Positions 17,071 through 25,280 of a stretch of DNA of 43,161 nt are shown piece after piece. Every line of letters begins with the position of its first letter. Positions within the stretch are counted from its first letter, which is position 1. Below the pieces are notes generated by a model that did not search any database, was not told where the DNA came from, and was given only the letters and a program-made list of their open reading frames with translations. A program made the translations under genes and the position numbers. Source of the stretch: Microlunatus endophyticus (GTDB lineage Bacteria; Actinomycetota; Actinomycetes; Propionibacteriales; Propionibacteriaceae); assembly GCF_014646195.1 (NCBI RefSeq), contig NZ_BMMZ01000021.1, positions 1 through 43,161 of the forward strand, given 5' to 3'.

Positions 17071-17104
17071 GGCCCGAGCCTCTACAAGCGGAGGCTGTCG
17101 GGCC
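17071..17104 (-). promoter_or_regulatory. Strong hairpin in the rhs 5' leader
   Basis: GGCCCGA (17071-17077) and GCCTC (17078-17082) pair with GAGGC (17091-17095) and TCGGGCC (17098-17104), leaving an 8-nt loop and a 2-nt bulge. In the rhs transcript this 12-bp stem ends about 15 nt before the GTG start, next to the ribosome binding site, and is followed by UUUC. It could gate translation, protect the mRNA end or act as an attenuator. Confidence 0.5.
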
Positions 17105-17188
17105 AAAAGCTACATAGCCCCCTCACAGCAAAACCCAAGTACCACATTCCGTTATCTAACCGTGATCTTCCGCGCTGTCCAGGCTCAG

Positions 17189-17209
17189 GAAGTGCGTCTC
17201 CGGCACTTC
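17189..17209 (-). promoter_or_regulatory. Inverted repeat in the gap upstream of rhs
   Basis: GAAGTGC (17189-17195) and GCACTTC (17203-17209) are perfect 7-bp arms with a 7-nt loop. They lie in the 313-bp gap (17056-17368) between the end of the conjugation operon and rhs, so they may be a terminator of the former or an operator of the latter. GAGTTCTCAT also occurs twice around 17320-17372. No gene is seen in this gap. Confidence 0.35.
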
Positions 17210-17368
17210 GGTAACTCCTCCGCGCTACGAAGAGAATTTGTATCAGTGCTATCTAAGGCTGGGTATCCTCAGCTATTTCTCAGGAGATCAAAGTGATGGC
17301 GCGCTAGACCCACTGAATCGGAGTTCTCATGCGGTCCTGCCGCCTTCGTCGGGATCGGCGCCGAGTTC

Positions 17369-18070
17369 TCATCGGCCCTGTTGTTGGCGTTCGTATGTTC
17401 GGCTGATTGCCGTTCTGCGGTTGGTACGTGCTCGTGGGTGGTGAGTGGGGCTGCCGTGTTTGTCGACGATGGTGGTTGCTGGCTGGGCTTGTGATGCATC
17501 GGCGCGGATCCTTTCGTCCGCGACCTCCGCTTCGACTCCGCCCTCGGTCAGAGCGTGGTGCATCTCGAGTCGGCGCCTGGCGCTGTCGTACAGGCGGGCA
17601 GCTTCCGGGTGCCGTACGGCAGCATGGTGTTCCTCGGCTGCGGCATGTGCCAGGGCGACCTGAGCTGCTTCTGGTGTCGCGACTTCGTCGGCCTCCTGGC
17701 GGGCGGCCGCGGCAGCGTCCTCGGCCTGGTTCACTTCAGCCTGGGTGAGTTGGGCACGAACCAGTTCGTCTCGCGCCAGCCGGTCGTCTTCCTCCGCCAT
17801 GGTGTGGTCGACGCGGTTTGGTGTGGAGCGTCCTGTGCCCTGTTGTCGGCCATCAGCGTGCTCTGGCTGGGTCGTCGCCGCGCGTATCTTCTCCAAGGCT
17901 GCGATGCGCGCGTCGAGGGCGTCGGCGGATGCTTCGTTCTGACGGGCTCGTGCACGATTGCGCCGCTCGGTGAGTTCAGCGATCCGCCGGGCGATCTGGC
18001 TGACGGTTGCGACACCGGCTCGGATTTGAGCTTCCAGGACCTCGTCGATGCCGTCCGATTCGAGTGCCAT
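17369..18070 (-). CDS. Coiled-coil protein, last gene of the conjugation operon (233 aa)
   Basis: Unrecognised. Strongly Ala/Glu/Arg/Gln-rich with long helical segments: residues 1-65 (VSQIARRIAELTERRNRARA) and 85-195, including repeated AAAARQEADEVATPEAAQVA-type sequence, then a short Arg-rich tail. I chose the ATG at 18068-18070 because AAGGAG lies 7 nt upstream; the ATG two codons earlier is too close to it. The Toprim primase gene ends 2 bp before. It may be a structural or DNA-processing accessory; nothing visible gives a function. Confidence 0.72.
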   Translation of the reverse strand: MALESDGIDEVLEAQIRAGVATVSQIARRIAELTERRNRARARQNEASADALDARIAALEKIRAATTQPEHADGRQQGTGRSTPNRVDHTMAEEDDRLARDELVRAQLTQAEVNQAEDAAAAARQEADEVATPEAAQVALAHAAAEEHHAAVRHPEAARLYDSARRRLEMHHALTEGGVEAEVADERIRADASQAQPATTIVDKHGSPTHHPRARTNRRTAISRTYERQQQGR

Positions 18071-18072
18071 GA

Positions 18073-19683
18073 TCATTCTCCTTTGCCGGGTGCTTGCCCG
18101 GTGGTGACTTGCTGGGGTCGGTGTGCTGCTTGGGCTTGGTTGTGTGCTGCTCGGAGGTGGGGTTTGCTGGCGGGGTACGCGGCCTGGTGGCGACTGATCG
18201 TCGCCGCAAGCTCCGATTCCTGGTCGGTCGTGTCGGGTCGGCTTGGAGTGACGGCTGACTCGAGGCCCGCGGTATTAGTACCGCGGGCGAATGGTTCCCC
18301 CAGGCGGTCACCGTTGGCCTCTTCTCGCTCGGTGATTGCTTCGAGGACGAGGTCGGCGAAGTCGCCACCATTGATGGGTGCAAGGGCATCGGCGGCATAT
18401 CCGGCGGCAAGTCCTTGGGTCGCTGCCGTGGGTTCGCGCGCGATGATCTTGGCCACGGCTCGACCGGCGTCGACACGCAGGAACGCGTTCAGCGCGAGAT
18501 CGTCGTGATTCCATCGGCTCAGCTCCTGGTCGATCACGTCGCGGACCAGCGGTTGATCATGGGCGGACCGAAGGGCCGCTGCCAGCGCGAGCGCTCCCCC
18601 GGATCGCAGCACGTCGCCGGGATCCATGCCGTCGGGATAGTGAAGCACCCCGGTGTTGATCCCACGCCTGCTGGCCATCTCATGCAGCTGGTTGGCGCTG
18701 TGGGTGCCGGCCGGGTCGGCGTCGAGTCCGTACAGGAGCAGGTCGGGCCGATTGTTCGGCGGCCAGCCTTCAAGCCCGTCGAGGTGGGCTTCGGTGATTG
18801 CCGTCCCGCACACGGCCAGCGGTCGGTATTGCCCCGGTAGGTACTGGTTGGCCTCGATGACGGCGAGGGCGTCCATAGGGCCTTCGACGAGGACAGGCAC
18901 CCCAGATTTGCTGCCCGAGGGGTCGTACAGGGTTTCCCGCTTGTGATAGATCGCTGACTCGGGTGAGTTCAGGTATTTCGGGCCCGCGGTGCGATCGCTG
19001 TCGCGGTCCGGATTGCGTCGGCCGACGAACCCGTTCTCGGTCCGGAATATGGCGCGATCGCGGAACCGGTCGATGAGCCCGAATTTCCCTTCCCTCGATA
19101 GGCCGGCGGCCAGCAGCTCCTGGTCGGAGAATCCTTTGCCCCGTAGGTGATCGGTCAGGCCCGTCCAACCGGCGGGCGCGTACCCGACGCGGCCGTACCA
19201 GGTGTCGCGCCCGATGCCGCGGTCCTGCATCAGCTGCGGCACCCACGAATGGTCCACCTGGCTCGTGTAGAACGCTTCCGCTTCGTTGACCGCGTCCAAC
19301 AAGGCGGGCACGCTGCCCTCACTCGTGCCGACCTCGGGCAGCTCACGAGCTAACGTCTGCTTGATGGTTCCGGTCACGGCGACTGCGACGTCGCTGTGTT
19401 CGCCGACGAGGCCGCGGAGTGCGTCGGCGCCGCTGCGTTCGGATCGTAGGTCGCGATTTTCCAGGACGGCGTAGTCGATGTTTCCGGTGGCGCGATCGGC
19501 GTGGATCTCGTGCCGGTTCCCGTTGGCCTCGATCCACGTCAGGGTCGCTTTCTGCGGTCCCAAGTCGATGCCCGCCCAGGTGACTGGCTGGTCGGCGGCT
19601 GCCGCGATCTTCTCGACGGCTGCGATGGTGCGGTTTAGTTCCCTGGCCGCTCGGGCTTGCTCGTACTGCTGCTGTGTGATCAT
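18073..19683 (-). CDS. Toprim-domain primase (DnaG-like), conjugation-associated
   Basis: 536 residues. Primases of this kind make RNA primers on the transferred strand in the recipient or help plasmid replication. Residues 148-222 resemble the DnaG catalytic-core N-terminal part (DRGIGRDTWYGRVGYAPAGW and LIDRFRDRAIF). The Toprim motifs are clear: VEGPMDALAV with Glu268, and LDADPAG with Asp321 and Asp323. The segment YHKRETLYD before the Toprim domain is also typical. No DnaG-type CHC2 zinc finger is present. Residues 1-145 are unlike DnaG and start with a helical segment, then TWAGIDLGPQKATLTW. The ATG at 19681-19683 has AGGAG at 5-nt spacing. It is 8 bp behind the DUF4913 gene, within the operon. 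Confidence 0.85.
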   Translation of the reverse strand: MITQQQYEQARAARELNRTIAAVEKIAAAADQPVTWAGIDLGPQKATLTWIEANGNRHEIHADRATGNIDYAVLENRDLRSERSGADALRGLVGEHSDVAVAVTGTIKQTLARELPEVGTSEGSVPALLDAVNEAEAFYTSQVDHSWVPQLMQDRGIGRDTWYGRVGYAPAGWTGLTDHLRGKGFSDQELLAAGLSREGKFGLIDRFRDRAIFRTENGFVGRRNPDRDSDRTAGPKYLNSPESAIYHKRETLYDPSGSKSGVPVLVEGPMDALAVIEANQYLPGQYRPLAVCGTAITEAHLDGLEGWPPNNRPDLLLYGLDADPAGTHSANQLHEMASRRGINTGVLHYPDGMDPGDVLRSGGALALAAALRSAHDQPLVRDVIDQELSRWNHDDLALNAFLRVDAGRAVAKIIAREPTAATQGLAAGYAADALAPINGGDFADLVLEAITEREEANGDRLGEPFARGTNTAGLESAVTPSRPDTTDQESELAATISRHQAAYPASKPHLRAAHNQAQAAHRPQQVTTGQAPGKGE

Positions 19684-19691
19684 TGCTGCTC

Positions 19692-20369
19692 CTAGTGCTC
19701 GTCGTGATCCTCGACGGTGTTCTGGTCGTTGAGTTCGCGGACGTCGGGAAACATCCCTTTGGGTGGTGGGGCGTACGGCAGCGGATCGCCTTTTTCGTTC
19801 TGGTTCTCGGGTTTGGTGGCGACGCGCGCGAAGGGTCCCTGGTCGGACATCAAGATCGGCATGTGGTGATCGCAGTGGTCGCGCCACCACACGCTCATTC
19901 CGGTGGCTTCGTCCAGGCGGAGTTCTTCCCAGGCCCGCCAGAGCGATTCCAGGCGGGAGGTTGCCTCGCCGGATCGCCACCATTCGGCCGACCAGTACCG
20001 GTTTCGGCCGTCGCAGTGGCGTCGGTAGGTCCAGCGCAGCCATTCCCGCATCCACTCGTCGACGCTGCCGTAGTACAGCTCCGGTGCGGGTTCTTCGGGA
20101 TCGTCCTCGGTGTTGAGTTGGCCGTCGAGCTGGTCAGTGATGGCCGCGCCGGCCGCTGCTGTTGCTCGTTCACGGAGCCGCTCGCGGACGTCGTCGGTGA
20201 TGGCCTCTTTCACCGCTTGGTTGGAGACTGCGGCGACTTCCGATTCAACGGCTCGCCGTACGCCGGCGTCCACGAGGCTCGTGGCGAGAGAGCCGATGTC
20301 AATGCCGAATGCCTTTCCTGCAAGGGATTCGCGGCTTTCAGCCGTCGTGCCTGTGATGGTGGCGGTCAT
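19692..20369 (-). CDS. DUF4913 family protein
   Basis: 225 residues. Residues 1-90 are helical. Residues 95-185 match the DUF4913 pattern as I know it from actinobacterial mobile elements: LYYGSVDEWMREWLRWTYRR, NRYWSAEWWRS, LESLWRAWEELR and GMSVWWRDHCDHHMPILM. The Trp-rich core and the His-rich HCDHHMP suggest a structured, perhaps metal-binding fold. The role is unknown, but the family usually lies beside TraG/VirD4 genes. Its ATG overlaps the TraG stop (ATGA, 20366-20369), so both are co-translated, and it may work with the coupling protein. Confidence 0.82.
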   Translation of the reverse strand: MTATITGTTAESRESLAGKAFGIDIGSLATSLVDAGVRRAVESEVAAVSNQAVKEAITDDVRERLRERATAAAGAAITDQLDGQLNTEDDPEEPAPELYYGSVDEWMREWLRWTYRRHCDGRNRYWSAEWWRSGEATSRLESLWRAWEELRLDEATGMSVWWRDHCDHHMPILMSDQGPFARVATKPENQNEKGDPLPYAPPPKGMFPDVRELNDQNTVEDHDEH

Positions 20370-22186
20370 GATGCATGCTCCAGTTCGCCGGTGAGGTGAG
20401 CGATGGTCTGTTCGGCGTCGTTCAACGTCTGTGGGGCTCGCGGATCGTGCGCGGCGATCGAGGCTTTGATCTGCGGGGCGTGCTGGCTGGTCATCCACGG
20501 CTGGGTCCGGATCAGGGTGGGCCGGGATCCGGAGCCGATGACCAGGGCGCGGCCTTTAGGCATGGCGCCCAGGTCGGCGACGTCGAGGATCCGTTCCCGC
20601 TGCAGCTGCTGGGACACGGTGCGCTGTCCCCTGTTCGTCGACGTCGAGGAGGCGATGCGGTCGAAGTCTCCGACCAGGCGGGACAGGTCTTCGAGGAATT
20701 GGGTTTCGGCGACACCGCCGCCATAAACCTTGATGTTGGCGGCGCTCCAGAGTTTCTTCATCCCGGACTCGCCCCAAACGTCGACGCCTTGGGACCAGGA
20801 CTGCAGGATCGTCATCAGCACGATGCCGCGGGAGCCGTAGTGGCTGTAGAGGTCGGGAAGGTCGCGCCACCGGCAGACGTTGGCGGCTTCGTCGAGGACC
20901 GCCAGCAGTGGCATCTGCAAGCGGCCGCCGGCCGAGGTGGCGGCGAGCTCCTCGGCGGCCTCGACGACCGCGACCGTTAGTGCGGTGACCAGTGGGCCGG
21001 CGGTCCCCCGGCCTTCCCGGGAGAGCGAGTAGAGCGTGTCGGTGCTGCGGACGAAGTCGTGCGGGTTGAAGTGTGGGCGTTCGGGTCGGGCCAGATCGGA
21101 GTGGGTCGGGTCGGGGGTGACCCAGCGGGCGACGGCCCTGTTGGTCAGGCAGGACGCCATCTGTTGGGCGGTGCCGTAGATGCCGCCGCGTTGCTTGTCC
21201 GGGGCGTTGATCACCCCGGATACCTGGTCGGCGGTAAGGAGGAAGTCGTGCTTGCGGAGGATCTCGATCGGCTCGTCGTCGTTGGGGTTGGTTAGCCAGG
21301 TGTAGGTCTGGGTGATCGGCCGGCCGGCCAACGCGGCGGCGAGGAGGAGGCCGGCGAGGAGGTCTTGGCCGGCGGGGTCGAAGAAGGCGTCGGTGCGGGC
21401 GCCGACGTCTCGGCTGCCGGAGGCGAAGTGGTCGGCCAGCCGGGCTGCTTTGACTTCGTCGGTGACGTAGCTGAGCGGGTTCCACCACCAGCTGGGGTCT
21501 TCGTTGGCGATCTGTTGTGGGTCGAAGATCCAGACGCGGCCGGTCTTGGCGCGGACGTCGCGGGTTGCGTCGACCACGTCGCGTTTGTTCGAGGTGCCCA
21601 CGACTGCACCGGGTGCGTCGACGATCGCGGGGATGGCCCGGCTGGTGGTCTTTCCGGTGCGGGGTCCCCAGATGTCGATCTGGACGTCTTCCCAGGAGCC
21701 GTACAGCTCGGTGCCACCGGACAGTGCACCGCCCATTCCGCTGGCTAGGGTGCGGCCGATCGGTACGCCGGGTGAGGTGGTGACGCCCAGCCGGTGGGCG
21801 GTTGCTGTGGCATTGCGCCGGTTCATTGCGGCGATGTCGCGGCCGCGGCCCATGTACTGCGAGGCGCGGTCGACCCGGGTTCGCTGGCCTGTGAGTTGTC
21901 GCCACAACAATGTTCCGCCGACGGTTGCGGCTGCGAGAGCCACGATCAGGCCGATCAGCACTCCGGTACCCGACTGCGGCCAGGCCACGGTGCCACGGAT
22001 CAGGCCGGCGCCGATCTCGAACGGGTTGCTCGGCACATCGGGATGGGTGCCGTCGATGGCGTTGCCGACGCGCACCACCACGTCGATCCCGCCGATCACC
22101 ACGGCGACGGTGATGATGCCGACCCATAGCAAGATCACTTCACTGGACAGTCCGCCTGGCCCGGTACGGCGATTGTTGGCACTCAT
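20366..22186 (-). CDS. traG: VirD4/TraG-type coupling ATPase
   Basis: 606 residues. The type IV coupling protein recruits the relaxosome and feeds DNA into the mating channel at the inner membrane. Two N-terminal membrane helices (about 15-37 and 74-95) are followed by the cytosolic ATPase: Walker A WGPRTGKTT (173-181) and Walker B LLAVLDEAANV (about 425-435), where DEAAN is the family signature. Further family blocks are FDPQQIANEDPSWWWNPL and SRGIVLMTILQSWSQ. The start ATG (22184-22186) overlaps the VirB4 stop (ATGA); a longer frame upstream is Arg-rich non-coding sequence. Complete and normal length. Symbol used as a family label. Confidence 0.92.
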   Translation of the reverse strand: MSANNRRTGPGGLSSEVILLWVGIITVAVVIGGIDVVVRVGNAIDGTHPDVPSNPFEIGAGLIRGTVAWPQSGTGVLIGLIVALAAATVGGTLLWRQLTGQRTRVDRASQYMGRGRDIAAMNRRNATATAHRLGVTTSPGVPIGRTLASGMGGALSGGTELYGSWEDVQIDIWGPRTGKTTSRAIPAIVDAPGAVVGTSNKRDVVDATRDVRAKTGRVWIFDPQQIANEDPSWWWNPLSYVTDEVKAARLADHFASGSRDVGARTDAFFDPAGQDLLAGLLLAAALAGRPITQTYTWLTNPNDDEPIEILRKHDFLLTADQVSGVINAPDKQRGGIYGTAQQMASCLTNRAVARWVTPDPTHSDLARPERPHFNPHDFVRSTDTLYSLSREGRGTAGPLVTALTVAVVEAAEELAATSAGGRLQMPLLAVLDEAANVCRWRDLPDLYSHYGSRGIVLMTILQSWSQGVDVWGESGMKKLWSAANIKVYGGGVAETQFLEDLSRLVGDFDRIASSTSTNRGQRTVSQQLQRERILDVADLGAMPKGRALVIGSGSRPTLIRTQPWMTSQHAPQIKASIAAHDPRAPQTLNDAEQTIAHLTGELEHAS

Positions 22187-23751
22187 CGCCCGGCCCCATC
22201 CGTGTCGTCGAGTCGGCCGGTGCGGCTTTGTTCTCGCCAGCGGGCGTTGGTGTCGTGGATCGAGCGTTCGATGGTGGTCAGTTGTACCCGGACCGGGATC
22301 CCTGGTCGGCCGCCGACTTTCACCAGGAACTTGCCTCGGCCTGGCGGCTCGGCCTCTCGGTTGTTGATCGGATCCCATGCGGGTGGGTCTTGCCAGCTGG
22401 TGAGCATGTTCTGCTCGGCGGTTGACATCGGTACCACCGTGGTCAGCTGCGGCATCTCCGCTGACGGCAGACCACCGCAGATCACCATGCCTGACCGTTC
22501 GACGAAGCCCTTGGCTTTCATCCGATCTTCCTCACTCGGTAGCGCGAGGAGATCACTCATGGTGTGGCTGATCATCGCCATCCCGACCCCGCGCTGCCGG
22601 TTCAACCGAGTCAGCGCATCGACCCGGTCGACCATCCCGCGGCCGGCGCGCAGCGCACGCCACAACTCGTCCAAGATCACGAAGTAGTGCCGCCTGGGCT
22701 CGAGGCCGGCGTCGGCGAGGGCGTTGGCGACATTCACCGTGCCGAAGCCGGCGGACCAGCAGGCCAACAGTGTCGCGGCCTGTCGATCCATTTCCGAGTC
22801 GTCGATCGATGACACGTCATAGACCACCGGAGCGTCGCGGCGCATCGGATTGGTGGTCGGTTGAGCGAAGGTCTCCCCGAGCCGGCCACCGGAGACCAGT
22901 CCGATCAGCGACGCCTCGAGGTTCTCGGTGATTTCCTTGTACCGCTGGTCACTGCCCCGATCCAACGCGACCGCGCGCACACCGTCTGGGGCCTCCTGGA
23001 TCACCTGCAGCAGGTCTCCGAGGACCGGGATACCGTCATGGCGGTCGTCGAGGATTCGCAGCGCCCGATCGATGATCGTTTCCTCGCGATCGGTGGGTGG
23101 AGCGGCTCGCACGATCGTTAGCAGGGCTGACACGATCGTTGTTCGGCGGCCGTGGGCGTCGGCCAGCACTTCGCCGGCTTCTCGGTGGTGACCGGCTGCG
23201 CGCAGCTTCTCGGCCGCGCTGACGGCTTCGCCCGGGTCGAGCACGTTCAGGTGGCCCCGGCCACGCCCTAGCGGGATCACCTGACCGCCCAGCGCTTCGA
23301 TCATCGCCACATAGTCGGGACGTAGGTCTCCGAGGACCAGCGGCATCACTCCGTAGCCGGCCAGACCGGTCGCCATCCGCACCACGGTGGTCGACTTGCC
23401 CAGCCCTGGCTTGCCGAGGACGAACACGCTGGGATTGCTGATCAAGTTCGCCCGTTGGAACCACGAGATCGGGTCACAGCACAAGGTGGCGCCGGTGGTG
23501 ATGTTCCGACCGAGGGGAACGCCCACCATCGGGGTCCCGGCACCGATCGCGTACGGCCACAACCCGCAGACCTGCTTGGTGGTACCGCGCCACTCCTGCG
23601 GCGCCTGGACCACCTGTGCGGCACCGCGGCCGCGGCCCAGCCAGCCACGCATCGTTGGTCGCAGCGGCCGGAACGTCGACCCTTCGGCCATCGGGCTCGG
23701 ATCGTGCATTACGCCGGTCCGGCGGCCCGCCTTCCTGCTTTTCCCGTTCAT
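22183..23751 (-). CDS. virB4: VirB4-like conjugation ATPase
   Basis: 522 residues; energises the assembly of the transfer channel. Walker A GKPGLGKST (113-121) and Walker B YFVILDE (356-362). A motif LNRQRGVGMAMISHTMSDLL after Walker B fits VirB4/TraE ATPases. It lacks the long N-terminal domain of classical VirB4, which appears to be encoded separately by the upstream SCO6880-like gene. ATG overlaps the upstream stop (ATGA, 23748-23751) and the stop overlaps the TraG start. Symbol used as a family label. Confidence 0.9.
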   Translation of the reverse strand: MNGKSRKAGRRTGVMHDPSPMAEGSTFRPLRPTMRGWLGRGRGAAQVVQAPQEWRGTTKQVCGLWPYAIGAGTPMVGVPLGRNITTGATLCCDPISWFQRANLISNPSVFVLGKPGLGKSTTVVRMATGLAGYGVMPLVLGDLRPDYVAMIEALGGQVIPLGRGRGHLNVLDPGEAVSAAEKLRAAGHHREAGEVLADAHGRRTTIVSALLTIVRAAPPTDREETIIDRALRILDDRHDGIPVLGDLLQVIQEAPDGVRAVALDRGSDQRYKEITENLEASLIGLVSGGRLGETFAQPTTNPMRRDAPVVYDVSSIDDSEMDRQAATLLACWSAGFGTVNVANALADAGLEPRRHYFVILDELWRALRAGRGMVDRVDALTRLNRQRGVGMAMISHTMSDLLALPSEEDRMKAKGFVERSGMVICGGLPSAEMPQLTTVVPMSTAEQNMLTSWQDPPAWDPINNREAEPPGRGKFLVKVGGRPGIPVRVQLTTIERSIHDTNARWREQSRTGRLDDTDGAGR

Positions 23752-25280
23752 AGTTTGTCCTTCAGCTCGGCCGGAACTTTGAGGTGTTTCGACAGCACCA
23801 GCCCGAGCGGAAGGGCGGCAGCGAACGCACTGTCTTGGCTGCCGTAGACCGGCCGGATCCGCAACCTGGCTGTCGCGGACAGGCTGTCGATCGCGGCGCG
23901 GGCGTCGGCGGCCTTGGTGCGGTCGGTCACGGTTGCGGTGATCAACACGCCGAAGTTGACCAGGCCCGCACCGGACGCTTCTTCTGCTGCGGTGGCCTGG
24001 GCGGCACGGACCGCGACGACATCCCGCGCGGCAGGCTTCGCCGTCCCCGACATCCGGAACTGCGCTGCGTTCACGTCCGACTCGACGATGGCGGCCGCGC
24101 GGGCCGGGTCGATCGGCCGATACAGCAAGGTGATGCGCTTGCGGGCGATGTCGCGGTGCGGGGCCAGCAGGCGAGCCAACACGTTCGACTGCACGTGGCC
24201 ACGGGGTGCACCGGTCATCGACCAGGTGCAGGAGAACGCCCCGTCGTGCCGGTAGCCGTCCCAGCTCGTCTCATGGGCGGTTGGGCCGACGTCGGGCCAG
24301 CCGAGGTCTGGTGTCTGGCCGAGGGCGTGCGCCTCGTCGATCAACCCTGCCGCGGCCGGATCGTAGGCGACCCGGATCGTCTCGCACAGTTCCTGGGCAC
24401 CCATCGGCCGAGCCGCGCCTGCGCCGGTGGCCTGCAGGCCCGCGGTCAGGCCCGGCAGTCGCGACGCGAGGTCACGGCCGAGCTCGTCGGCGTCACGTCG
24501 CTTTCCGCCGGTGCGCGTCGTAGCCGAGAACGTGATCGTCACGTACGCCTTCACGGTCGACGATCCGGCCGGATACCGCTGCACGACCTCCCCCAGCATC
24601 TGCCGGGCAAAGGCCGGCGCCTGCGGGTCGGTGTTCAGCTCGACCTCACGCCGCAGCCGTGCCCCAGAATCCGGCGCGGTCTCCAAGGTCACCGCGGCAG
24701 CTTCGACGCCCGCCTCGTCGCCCAGATTGGCCAACCAGTGGCCCCACTGAGCGACCCACAGGTCGACCTGCTCCTGATTGACCAGCGCCGCACCATCCGG
24801 CTCAGTGGCGATCACCACTCCATACGAAGCGGTGGCCGGTGTGTACACCATCGCGAACGGACGCCCATAGGAGTCCGTGTGCTCACTCAGCCGGGTCGCC
24901 GCCGCGATCCCGGGCAGCTGGTAGGTGCCCCACAACGCCCGGCCGAGCGGACCAGACCGGTACAGATGCTGACCCTGGGCTCGGGTGGCCGACCAGCCGA
25001 TCCGGGTTGAGATCCGGCTCACCAAACTCGCCCCGTGCGCGTCCCGCGTCACCAAAGCGAGGAAAACCACCAGCAGCCCGGCGGCGACGATCACGCCGCG
25101 CAACAGCCCGGCGACCATCACCACCACAACGGTGAAGATCATCGCGCCGAGCAGGAACGCGGTCCCCAACGACCCAAGCCCGAACAGCCCCGCCGACTGC
25201 GGCTTCCTCCAATTCCCGTACGTACGAGTGTTCGTGCGGTTGCTCGATGCAGTGTTGGACTCAATTGTCACCTGGACCAT
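23748..25280 (-). CDS. SCO6880-family conjugation protein (PrgI/VirB3-like plus VirB4 N-terminal-like)
   Basis: 510 residues. Two membrane helices near the N-terminus (AFLLGAMIFTVVVVMVAGLL and VIVAAGLLVVFLALV) recall PrgI/VirB3. The soluble remainder (about 110-500) resembles the non-ATPase N-terminal half of VirB4, with no P-loop. I know this arrangement from actinobacterial elements as the SCO6880 family, always next to a short VirB4 ATPase, as here. The start is either the ATG at 25278-25280 or, with better spacing to GGGAG, the GTG at 25269-25271. It overlaps the VirB6-like gene end by up to 20 bp. Likely the membrane anchor of the VirB4 ATPase. Confidence 0.85.
   Translation of the reverse strand: MVQVTIESNTASSNRTNTRTYGNWRKPQSAGLFGLGSLGTAFLLGAMIFTVVVVMVAGLLRGVIVAAGLLVVFLALVTRDAHGASLVSRISTRIGWSATRAQGQHLYRSGPLGRALWGTYQLPGIAAATRLSEHTDSYGRPFAMVYTPATASYGVVIATEPDGAALVNQEQVDLWVAQWGHWLANLGDEAGVEAAAVTLETAPDSGARLRREVELNTDPQAPAFARQMLGEVVQRYPAGSSTVKAYVTITFSATTRTGGKRRDADELGRDLASRLPGLTAGLQATGAGAARPMGAQELCETIRVAYDPAAAGLIDEAHALGQTPDLGWPDVGPTAHETSWDGYRHDGAFSCTWSMTGAPRGHVQSNVLARLLAPHRDIARKRITLLYRPIDPARAAAIVESDVNAAQFRMSGTAKPAARDVVAVRAAQATAAEEASGAGLVNFGVLITATVTDRTKAADARAAIDSLSATARLRIRPVYGSQDSAFAAALPLGLVLSKHLKVPAELKDKL

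Noticed and set aside
17101..17106. TTG as the rhs start codon
   Set aside because: It lies within the leader hairpin and has no ribosome site, whereas the GTG at 17053-17055 has GGAG and leads straight into a signal peptide.
20556..22127. 523-residue Arg-rich minus-strand frame within traG
   Set aside because: Same-strand out-of-frame shadow; the traG frame carries all ATPase motifs.
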